24,032 nucleotides of DNA from Muribaculaceae bacterium (GTDB taxonomy: Bacteria > Bacteroidota > Bacteroidia > Bacteroidales > Muribaculaceae), in the NCBI GenBank assembly GCA_017545095.1, contig JAFYCU010000114.1:1-24032 (forward strand), written 5' to 3'. The position numbers were made by a program, and so were the translations under genes. Under the pieces are notes generated by a model. It was not told where the DNA came from and made no database searches. It was given only the letters and a program-made list of their open reading frames with translations. Of this stretch, positions 1-7,690 are shown in pieces (within the stretch, counting starts at the first letter, position 1; the number at the start of each line of letters is the position of its first letter).

Positions 1-113
1 ACATAGCCTCTTGAGCAAAGTAAAGAACGATGTACCCACAAACACGCATATCGCTGTTGATGAATCTTTTGTTCCTTTTAGTCTTAATCACCCACACCAA
101 GCGTTACAGAGCC

Positions 114-156
114 AAAAATGGAACAAGCCCCACAGCGTTGTCACTGCGGTGCTTGT
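114..156 (-). terminator. Rho-independent terminator of the tRNA-Phe gene
   Basis: Read on the minus strand, ACAAGC (151-156) pairs with GCTTGT (123-128), and inside it CCGCAG pairs with CTGTGG with one G-T wobble. A run of five T (complement of 114-118) follows shortly after. It lies directly behind the tRNA 3' end, which fits transcription ending there. Confidence 0.65.
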
Positions 157-157
157 G

Positions 158-229
158 TGGTACATCCGGGGATCGAACCAGGGACACGCGGATTTTCAGT
201 CCACTGCTCTACCACTGAGCTAAGGTACC
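158..229 (-). tRNA. tRNA-Phe (anticodon GAA)
   Basis: The 72-base minus-strand sequence folds as a cloverleaf. The D arm is GCTC/GAGC, the anticodon stem is GTGGA/TCCGC with loop CTGAAAA (anticodon GAA, phenylalanine), and the T loop is TTCGATC. The 3' CCA is not encoded. Two stems carry a mismatch: C6-T67 in the acceptor stem and T51-C63 in the T stem. All invariant loop bases are present, and a good promoter and terminator flank the gene, so it is probably functional, although a pseudo-tRNA is possible. No second tRNA is seen next to it. Confidence 0.88.
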
Positions 230-247
230 ATTTCGCGATTGCGGGTG

Positions 248-279
248 CAAAATTACGGCAAAGTTTTGGACTGTGCAAA
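248..279 (-). promoter_or_regulatory. Bacteroidetes-type promoter of tRNA-Phe
   Basis: On the minus strand a TTTG box (276-279) is followed after 20 bases by TAATTTTG (248-255). This matches the -33 TTTG / -7 TAnnTTTG consensus of Bacteroidetes housekeeping promoters. The tRNA starts 19 bases downstream of the -7 box. Confidence 0.75.
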
Positions 280-379
280 TTTTTCGGAAAAAAAATCGCG
301 CCAAGGCACGTTTTTCCACTTTTTATGGTGCTCAGAAGCGAAAAAAGGCGTAATTTAGTGGCGCAAAAAGCGAAGCGCA

Positions 380-1666
380 GTGGCAATGGAACAACTCATG
401 CAATATGTGTGGCAACACCGGCTGTGGTGCAGCGAGGACATGGTGACCAACGATGGCCACCGCATACGCGTGCTGGATCCGGGCTTGCTGAACACCGACG
501 CCGGGCCGGATTTCTTCAACGCGAAGGTGGAGATTGACGGCCGCGTGTGGGTGGGCAACATCGAGATTCATGTGCGCGCCAGCGACTGGCACCGCCATGG
601 CCACGACCACGACCGTGCCTACGACAACGTGGTGCTGCACGTGGTGGACCAAGACGATGCCACCATCACGCGCACCGACGGCGAGCGCATCCCGCAGGTG
701 GTGCTGCAGGTGTCGCCGCAGTTCGGCACACGCTATGCCAGCCTGGTCAACGCCCGCACGCAGCTGCCGTGCGCCGGCGAGCTGTCCACCCTCCCCCCGC
801 TGGCCGTGACCGAGTGGCTCGCGGCACTGGCCTTTGAGCGGCTGCACAACAAGGTAGAACGCCTGCGCCAGCTGTGCGACCTGTACTGCGGCAGCTGGGA
901 GGAGGTGTGCTATGTGACCCTGGCACGCACACTGGGATTCGGCATCAACAACGACGCGCTGGAGCGTCTGGCACGGCGCACCCCGCTGCGACTGCTTCAC
1001 AAGCACAGCGACTCGCTGTTGCAACTCGAGGCATTGCTGTTCGGGCAGGCCGGACTGCTTGACCGCGCCGATGACACCGAGCCCTATGTGCAACAGCTGC
1101 GCCGCGAATATGCGTTTCTGGCCAACAAATTCTCGCTGCGCCCCATGGAGCGTGAGTCGTGGAAGCTGTTCCGCATCCGTCCGCAGAACTTCCCCTACCG
1201 GCGCATCGCCCTGCTGGCGCACTATGTGCACGACGGTTTCAACCTGATGCAGCGCATCCTGGAGGCCGAGAGCGAGGAACAGCTGCGTGCGCTCTTCGAC
1301 GTGGAGCTCACGGGCTACTGGGCCACGCACTACACCTTTGGCCGCACCACCTCCACAGCTAGCAGTGCCCTGGCCGAGAGCAGCATCGACATCTTGCTGA
1401 TCAACTTGGTGGCTCCGCTCTACCGCGCCCGTGGCGAGCTGCTGGGCGACTACGCGCTGAGCGACCGCGCCGTGGAGCTTCTCGAGATGCTGCGGCCCGA
1501 GCGCAACCGCATCGTGTCCACTTTTGGCAGTGCCGGCATCAAGGCCGACAGTGCCCTCACCTCGCAAGCGCTGATTGAGCTGCGGCGCAACTACTGCGAC
1601 ACCCGCAAGTGCCTCTACTGCCGCCTGGGTCACCGCCTCCTGAGCCAAGCCGCCCGCCGGGGTTGA
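380..1666 (+). CDS. DUF2851 family protein
   Basis: The 428-residue product matches the DUF2851 family, widespread single-copy Bacteroidetes proteins of about 420-430 residues with no established function. Seen in the sequence: the N-terminal family signature with the DPGLLNTDAGPDFFNAKVEI stretch (about residues 33-52), then an IEIHVRASDWHRHGH segment and a long helical C-terminal half ending in the cysteine-containing CDTRKCLYCRLGHRLL. No signal peptide or membrane segment is visible, so it is probably cytoplasmic. Translation could start at GTG 380 or at ATG 386; the GTG start is kept for full length, and no clear ribosome binding site decides between them. It is transcribed away from the tRNA gene and converges on the large starch-binding gene downstream. 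The family call is firm; the function is unknown. Confidence 0.88.
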   Translation: MAMEQLMQYVWQHRLWCSEDMVTNDGHRIRVLDPGLLNTDAGPDFFNAKVEIDGRVWVGNIEIHVRASDWHRHGHDHDRAYDNVVLHVVDQDDATITRTDGERIPQVVLQVSPQFGTRYASLVNARTQLPCAGELSTLPPLAVTEWLAALAFERLHNKVERLRQLCDLYCGSWEEVCYVTLARTLGFGINNDALERLARRTPLRLLHKHSDSLLQLEALLFGQAGLLDRADDTEPYVQQLRREYAFLANKFSLRPMERESWKLFRIRPQNFPYRRIALLAHYVHDGFNLMQRILEAESEEQLRALFDVELTGYWATHYTFGRTTSTASSALAESSIDILLINLVAPLYRARGELLGDYALSDRAVELLEMLRPERNRIVSTFGSAGIKADSALTSQALIELRRNYCDTRKCLYCRLGHRLLSQAARRG

Positions 1667-1687
1667 TGGCTGCTGAGGTGACTTTCA

Positions 1688-1761
1688 GGATTCTAAGGCC
1701 TCTAAGGGCTCTAAGTTGCGCAATGCGCAGTCACTTAGGCTCCTTAGAGGCCTTAGAATCC
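1688..1761. terminator. Long inverted repeat between convergent genes, probable bidirectional terminator
   Basis: Two perfect 20-base arms (1688-1707 and 1742-1761) flank a 34-base loop. The loop holds a small inner hairpin, TGCGC/GCGCA (1717-1721/1725-1729). Each arm is built of a 9-base unit with core TCTAAGG, three units per side (for example TTCTAAGGCC, TCTAAGGGC, TCTAAG). It fills the gap between two genes that converge at 1666 and 1784, so it can end transcription from both sides. No T tract follows, so a Rho-independent mechanism is not shown. Confidence 0.6.
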
Positions 1762-1783
1762 CTAACCGGGGTCGTCCTCAGCG

Positions 1784-4700
1784 TCAGCGCAGCACCTTGG
1801 TGGTGCTCACTGTGCCATCGGTGTAGCGGGTGACGACGATGTTGACGCCATCGAACGGACGGTTGCTCACATGGCCCGCCACATCCACATAGTGCACATC
1901 CTGCACCTGGCGCGTGGCGGCATTCACGTCGGTCACGGCCGTGATGATGCTGCCGCCATCGCCCTCGGTAAGCACGATGTCGATGGGCGACACCACATAG
2001 CGCGACGTGGTGACGTCGGTTTCGTAGGGCAACGTGATGCGGCGCGGAGCCGGAGCATCGGCATCCTCGTCAGCCAAGCGGATGATGCCCTTGAACATGA
2101 ACATCTGACCCACGTAGTTGTCCATACCATCGGGCTTGTCCATCAAATCCCACTGCACGGGGAAGTAGCCGTTGAGGTCGAAGCCGTTGAAGTAGTACTT
2201 TACGCCATCGTTGTCGAAGTCATACACCGCCCGCGAGCATACGAAGAACGCATCATCGCCGCCATAGATGGCCCAGGTGATGTTGGCATACTCCTGCGGC
2301 TTGGGAGTGACGAAGAAGAAGTCGTAATCCTCGCCTTGCGGCGACACGCCCTTCTGGCTGCCGATGAAGCTGCTAGTGATATACACATTCATGGGGTCGT
2401 AGGCACCATCGGCACAGTTCTGCGGCAACGCTTGCAGGGCGAGGCGCATCTCGGGATTGTAGTTGTTCACCAGCTGTCCACGCACAGTCTCGGCGGGTAG
2501 CACCTTGCCCACATAGCTGCGGAGCAGAGCCTTTTGCTGGTCGGCAGTCATTTCGGCAAAGCCGGGATACTGCGTCGACAAGGTGAGCTTCACCCAGTTG
2601 CTCTGGTCGTAGCGGTCGGGAGCATCGGGATAACCCTCCACATGCTGACCAAAGAAGGGATAATAGGTGTGCATATAGTCGACCTGACCCTCCTGCTGGA
2701 GCGACTTCTCGACGTGCTGCGTGGTCACAAAATTGTTCTTGTCCTTGCAGTATAGGGCACCATAGGAGTGGCGAATCGAATTGTCCACCTTGATTTCGGT
2801 CACGGCATTAGGGTCGAAATAGACGCCGATGAGGTCCTCCTCGATGGTGTAGACGGGACCGTTGACAACACCGTTACGGATGATGTTACCCAACGAACGC
2901 CCGAGCACAATCACGCCGCAGTAGTCGTAGCAGGTGCCGGTGCTGTACTTGAAGTCACCGCTCTGCTCCTTGGCTTCGGTGGTGCCCGTGCCGGTGTAGT
3001 AGTCATGGTTCATGTCGTGCTCATACTCGTGGTTGTCGTCAACGCCGTTGTTGAACAGGATGCCGCCATTGGGATAATTCGTCACACCGGCTGCGGTGAG
3101 GTCGATGCGCCACACCTCGTAGCCGTCCTTGTCATATCCCACCAACTCGCACAACGCGCCAGGATAGCATGGGTCGCCCTCGTAGGGTGCCGGCGGCGTA
3201 AGCAGGTCGTGGTTGATGCCATTAGCGTCGGTATACCAAGCATGGCAGAAGACGTGGTCCCAACCGGGGGTGTTGGTGAAGTAGGCATACTCATGTCCCT
3301 CGATCATCACAGCGCAGTTGGCGGCCTCCTGAGCGGCGGCGGCATAGTAGTCGCGGGTGTACTCATCGAGAGCGGTGCTGCCAGCGGGCCAGGTGAGGTA
3401 GATGTCGCCCGACTTGCGCCACTGGATGTCGGTCATGTCGGCATTCTCGAGTGCGGAGGCCATAACGCTGGCGTAGTCATATCCGTTGCGGGTGAACCAG
3501 AAGTCGACGATAGCATTGTCGATTTCCCATGTCCACCACTTGCGTCCATCGGCTGTGGTCTCCTCCTTGGCAGCAATGGGTTCTGCATCTGCGAAGAACA
3601 CGCGGCGCGCGGTGGCAATCTCGTTGCGGGCAGGGCGGTCGACATGGATATAGTATTCATTGGTCACATCGCGCTCCTTGTCATAGGCCCACAGACGCGG
3701 ATTGCTGACGTTGGAGGTCTGCTCGAGGTGCAGAATCACCTTGCTGCCCAGCACCTGGGCCATGTGGTAGAGGGCCACGGTGCCGGCGGCGGTGTTCACC
3801 ACCACGCGGTAGGTGCCCGCCGTGCCAGAATCCATCTTGAAGTCCTTGGTGCTGCCAACCAGCAGGGCATTCTCAAGCACGATGTCAAGTTCGCCTTCGG
3901 TCACTTCCCAATAGTCGCCTATCGCATCCGCGCCAAGACGGTATGCATTGGCGGGCCAGGTATTTTCATTGGTGCCAAGCTGGGTGGCGAACTGGAAGGT
4001 GTCGCCATCGCCGAGAGTCACATTGGTAAGCATATAGGTGATGCCATCGGTGGTGAACATCGGCACACCGGCATTGGGTTTCCAATAGGGGCTCTCGCTG
4101 TCGCCGTAGAACATATACAGGGCATTATAGCGTCGCTTGATGGTGACGGTCATGGTTTTCATGTCGACTGTGATGTCGTAGTAGCCCGTCTCGTCCATCT
4201 CCAAGGTTTTGTCGGCGCCACTCCAAGCGTGCAGCCCGATGGCAGTGGGGTTGTCCTTGTCGGTCTGGGCGGTGGTCACCTCCCAGATGTCGCCCTCGGC
4301 ATAGGTTGCCAGACGGTAGTGCTGCAAACCGGTCCAGTCATCCTCGTTGCTGCCGAGATTGGTTGCAAAGGCAAAGGTGGCTCCGGCGATGATCTGCACA
4401 TTGTTGAGCGTGAAGGTGGTGCCATCGCTGGCGGCGGTCATCAGCTGGCCGATGTTGGCACACCAGGGGTTGCCGCCCACCTGACCGATGGCGTAGAGGC
4501 TGCCCGTGGGTTCCACGGTCTGCGTGTAACCGGTGGTGCCGTTGTAGACGTAATAGGCCACGGCCTCAGTCTGTGTGATGTTGCCAGTCTGATGACCGTT
4601 ACCATCGTTAAGTACCAATTTGATTTGTTGGTCTAAGGTCTCATACGTCACCTTGTACCACGCATTGCCATCAGCCAGTGTCTCAGTGGTAGTCATCTGC

Positions 4701-7612
4701 GTTCCGGGCCAGGTACCGTTCCATTCGGGATCGAAGGAGTAGAGATACGGAGCCGCATCGGCCATCACATAGACGGTGAAGGTGTAGTGCGTCAGCACCT
4801 GCTCGGTGGGAGCGGTGGCAGAGGTGCTCACGATGCGGTTCGGGCGGTCGGCATCCTCATTGCCGGTATTGATGCTGCTATCGTACACAATATAAAGGTC
4901 GCTATCAGTCCAGTTGGTGATGTCGGACGTTTGACGTGCACCATTATTATCACTGCTGACGATGACGTTGATGAAATCCTCGGCATTGACGGTGGTGGTA
5001 TACCAGGTCTCGCCGTTGATGGTTTCTGTTGTCGAGAGCTGTGTGCCGGGGAAGTTCCCAACAAGTTTGTTTCCGTACTTGTCCCAAACATAGACGTAAG
5101 GCACGCTGCCCTGCTTGTCAATCACATGGATGGTGAACGTCGTCTCGCTGGCGCTCGGCGTGCGGGTGGCACTCCACACGTTGGTGGCGATGTTGTAGCT
5201 AAAGCTCCATGTTCCCCCGGCGCCAATCTGGTAGGCATTGTTACCACCTTCGGTTGCCTGCTTGCCAGTAACCGTGTTGGAAATCACCTCGTCACCGTTA
5301 TTGCAAGTGAAGCGTGTGGTGCTGTTCCAGTCATTGCCCACATTGTTCGAGAAGATGAAGTATTCACCATTGCTGAGTGCGATGTCGCCGGTGGTGTAGT
5401 TCACGCCATCGGTGGTGGTAAGCGTCGTTTTAGGCGAACTGCTACCGAGGGCATCAGTCCAGTGCACCAGGTAGAACGACACTGGATCGATGTTGCCGCT
5501 GAGCACAAAACTATGTGTCGACAGGGTATAGGTGATGGTGTATGTACCCTTGGGTACGCTCCATGCATTGGTCCCGCCTGCTACGTTACTGGCTTGGATA
5601 GTTTGACCAGGGAGCACCACTTCACCATTAGTTGTTGGACGGAAGGCATGGTCCCAGTCAGATGTTGAGAACACAAAGCGGTTGTCGCTGACGGAATTGT
5701 TGGCAAAGGCAACACTGCTGAATGTGAAGATGTTGCCGTCTTGTGTGTCCATCGGCACAAGCGACCAGTTGCCTTGGAACGAACCGGCGATGTAGAGCGT
5801 TGTCGGTCCAGCATAGTTGGCATCGGTTTGTGTCCAGTTTCTGACACCATACTTGGGATAATAGTAGTAGTCTGTGGCACCGTCCACCGGTGTGATGGTG
5901 GGGCTGCTCACTTCGTTGTTGTGGTCACGGATGACAATAGCCGAGGGCAGCGTTGTTCCACTATAGGCATATTTGTACCAAGTGACATGGGTACCCTGCT
6001 CCGTGGTGAGTGTTGCAGTGATGCCATCAACAGTCACCGTAGGTTCTCCGTTGGGATCATACACATAAAGCGTGTAGGTTTTTCCCACAACCGGCGTGAG
6101 TGTGGCCGAAACCGCTTGAGTAGATGCGTTGAACGTCACGGTCAGATAGTAGAAACCAGCACCGGGCACGTTCACAGTATAATTGTCAGCTGGATAAGAA
6201 CCTGCATCCCAATTATGGTCCACAACCACTTTGAACTCCACATTACCAGCTTCGAGCAAAACCGTGCCGGATGTCCAAGTGTAAGTGGAGCCGCTGGCGG
6301 TCATATCGTTGGCTGTTCGAGTCGCATCCCATGCCGCACCGAACAATGCAGTGTTATTACCTGCCACAGTATAAGATTGCGGTATGCGCACGAGTTGATG
6401 AGCTACACTGTTGTCATCCTTGTCAAAAGTGATGGTCAGATTGTATACTCCTGCAGCAGGGACAGATATATTATAGTCTTGACCAGGATACGCGGTGTCC
6501 CAATTTCGGTTCTTTACTACTTTGAAACTAATTGTGCCGGCATTAAGGCTGACATTCGTTTTCTGCCAAATGTACACCCCATTTGCATCGGGGCCAGTCA
6601 TGTCATTGGCTGTTTGCGACGGATCCCACGCTACACCGAACAAAGTAGTGTTATTACCCGCCACTGTGTAAATGGGTGCCGCCACTGTGTAGGTGGCGCT
6701 AACCACGCTGCTGCTTGTGCCATTCTTGATGGCGACAGCCTTGATGTGATAAGTGGCGTAGCTGTTCAGTGCAATAGCCGATGAGTAGATGGTGCTGCTT
6801 GATGTCGGGTCGGCAGGCGTAGAACCATTGGTAGTCATATTGTAGTAGATGGTCGCGCCGCTTGTGGCACAACTGAGCGACACGCTACCCGTCAAGTCTT
6901 CAAACGAAGTTCCGCTGGCCACACTGAATACCGGCGCATCCACTGCAACCACCTGCTTGGTAGCAGTGGCACTGAGATCCTTGGTATTCACATTAAATGA
7001 GAAAGTCACATCATAAGTTCCTGCCGAGGGGATATTTAATGATGCATTACCACCTCCGTTACCATAACTCGTAGTCCAAGCATGATCTGCGGCCACTTTG
7101 TATGATATCGTGCCTTGAGAGAGCACTTTGTTACTCAGTGTCAGTGTATAATTAATGCCGTCACTGGTTGTCATGTCATTATTTGTGTCGGTTACTGACC
7201 AACCGTTGCTAAACAATCCACAGTCGGTACTTGCAGCGATTGTCCAAGCAAACCATGCGAAAACGGATTTGTCGGAAGTTTTAAACATCACATTTAGGGG
7301 ATATCCGCTTCTGACCGTAAACTTGTAATTATCTGAAGGCCAAGAATTAGACCAGCTCCCATCAGTGACTTTGAATTCCACGTTGGTGTCCGAAGTAACC
7401 GTTGAAGCCGAAGTCCATACATAAACTCCACTGGATGCCTGACTCATTCTGTTTGTTGCTGTCTCAGTAGGACTCCAACTGGCACCGAAGAGCGTTGTGT
7501 TATTTCCCGCCACAGTGTAAACCGCCTGGGCTTCGGCCCAGGTCCAGAGAACGCATAGCAGCATTAGCAGCCAGCGCAATTGGAGCGATTGCTTGTTTTT
7601 TCTCATTGTCAT
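1784..7612 (-). CDS. Giant secreted multidomain alpha-glucan (starch)-binding protein with T9SS-type tail
   Basis: The product is 1942 residues from the ATG at 7612; a second ATG two codons on would serve equally. The reading frame stays open 24 codons further upstream, but those codons do not look like part of a signal peptide. Positions below count from the chosen start. A signal peptide (about 1-30) is followed by four X25/SusE-like modules with the signature YTVAGNNTxLFGxxW (about 31-220 and 315-505, the second lacking its first strand). A chitobiase/hexosaminidase C-terminal-like domain lies between them (about 225-314). Then come CBM26-like modules (about 510-615, 825-935, 940-1040) mixed with SusE/SusF-like segments (605-820, 1040-1285). 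A roughly 380-residue region follows that I do not recognise. Next is a module shared with the neighbouring amylase (about 1665-1860), and last a T9SS type A-like sorting tail ending in TVSTTKVLR. No catalytic domain is visible. I infer a surface or secreted starch-binding partner of the upstream amylase, probably in one operon. Confidence 0.85.
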   Translation of the reverse strand: MTMRKNKQSLQLRWLLMLLCVLWTWAEAQAVYTVAGNNTTLFGASWSPTETATNRMSQASSGVYVWTSASTVTSDTNVEFKVTDGSWSNSWPSDNYKFTVRSGYPLNVMFKTSDKSVFAWFAWTIAASTDCGLFSNGWSVTDTNNDMTTSDGINYTLTLSNKVLSQGTISYKVAADHAWTTSYGNGGGNASLNIPSAGTYDVTFSFNVNTKDLSATATKQVVAVDAPVFSVASGTSFEDLTGSVSLSCATSGATIYYNMTTNGSTPADPTSSSTIYSSAIALNSYATYHIKAVAIKNGTSSSVVSATYTVAAPIYTVAGNNTTLFGVAWDPSQTANDMTGPDANGVYIWQKTNVSLNAGTISFKVVKNRNWDTAYPGQDYNISVPAAGVYNLTITFDKDDNSVAHQLVRIPQSYTVAGNNTALFGAAWDATRTANDMTASGSTYTWTSGTVLLEAGNVEFKVVVDHNWDAGSYPADNYTVNVPGAGFYYLTVTFNASTQAVSATLTPVVGKTYTLYVYDPNGEPTVTVDGITATLTTEQGTHVTWYKYAYSGTTLPSAIVIRDHNNEVSSPTITPVDGATDYYYYPKYGVRNWTQTDANYAGPTTLYIAGSFQGNWSLVPMDTQDGNIFTFSSVAFANNSVSDNRFVFSTSDWDHAFRPTTNGEVVLPGQTIQASNVAGGTNAWSVPKGTYTITYTLSTHSFVLSGNIDPVSFYLVHWTDALGSSSPKTTLTTTDGVNYTTGDIALSNGEYFIFSNNVGNDWNSTTRFTCNNGDEVISNTVTGKQATEGGNNAYQIGAGGTWSFSYNIATNVWSATRTPSASETTFTIHVIDKQGSVPYVYVWDKYGNKLVGNFPGTQLSTTETINGETWYTTTVNAEDFINVIVSSDNNGARQTSDITNWTDSDLYIVYDSSINTGNEDADRPNRIVSTSATAPTEQVLTHYTFTVYVMADAAPYLYSFDPEWNGTWPGTQMTTTETLADGNAWYKVTYETLDQQIKLVLNDGNGHQTGNITQTEAVAYYVYNGTTGYTQTVEPTGSLYAIGQVGGNPWCANIGQLMTAASDGTTFTLNNVQIIAGATFAFATNLGSNEDDWTGLQHYRLATYAEGDIWEVTTAQTDKDNPTAIGLHAWSGADKTLEMDETGYYDITVDMKTMTVTIKRRYNALYMFYGDSESPYWKPNAGVPMFTTDGITYMLTNVTLGDGDTFQFATQLGTNENTWPANAYRLGADAIGDYWEVTEGELDIVLENALLVGSTKDFKMDSGTAGTYRVVVNTAAGTVALYHMAQVLGSKVILHLEQTSNVSNPRLWAYDKERDVTNEYYIHVDRPARNEIATARRVFFADAEPIAAKEETTADGRKWWTWEIDNAIVDFWFTRNGYDYASVMASALENADMTDIQWRKSGDIYLTWPAGSTALDEYTRDYYAAAAQEAANCAVMIEGHEYAYFTNTPGWDHVFCHAWYTDANGINHDLLTPPAPYEGDPCYPGALCELVGYDKDGYEVWRIDLTAAGVTNYPNGGILFNNGVDDNHEYEHDMNHDYYTGTGTTEAKEQSGDFKYSTGTCYDYCGVIVLGRSLGNIIRNGVVNGPVYTIEEDLIGVYFDPNAVTEIKVDNSIRHSYGALYCKDKNNFVTTQHVEKSLQQEGQVDYMHTYYPFFGQHVEGYPDAPDRYDQSNWVKLTLSTQYPGFAEMTADQQKALLRSYVGKVLPAETVRGQLVNNYNPEMRLALQALPQNCADGAYDPMNVYITSSFIGSQKGVSPQGEDYDFFFVTPKPQEYANITWAIYGGDDAFFVCSRAVYDFDNDGVKYYFNGFDLNGYFPVQWDLMDKPDGMDNYVGQMFMFKGIIRLADEDADAPAPRRITLPYETDVTTSRYVVSPIDIVLTEGDGGSIITAVTDVNAATRQVQDVHYVDVAGHVSNRPFDGVNIVVTRYTDGTVSTTKVLR

Positions 7613-7690
7613 TTTCTGGTTTATGTTTGAATGTTTTTTAATTTTCGGTTTGTATCCCCCCGGGGGCTGAGGGTACGAACGCAATGGTTA

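Noticed and set aside
158..229. tRNA-Phe as the attachment site of an integrated element
   Set aside because: No integrase gene and no second copy of the tRNA 3' end were found in the window.
11..386. Short frames on both strands across the tRNA-Phe gene
   Set aside because: They pass through a well-folded tRNA gene with its own promoter and terminator.
1688..1761. Short CTAAGG units as a CRISPR array or insertion-sequence ends
   Set aside because: Units are 9 bases, contiguous and arranged as one inverted repeat. There are no spacers, no transposase gene and no cas genes.
2768..4636. Very long open frame (622 codons) on the + strand inside the giant protein gene
   Set aside because: It is antisense to a gene with a signal peptide, repeated domains and a sorting tail. 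Its translation is a Val/Gly/His/Ala-rich shadow typical of the complement of Thr/Asn/Asp/Tyr-rich coding sequence.
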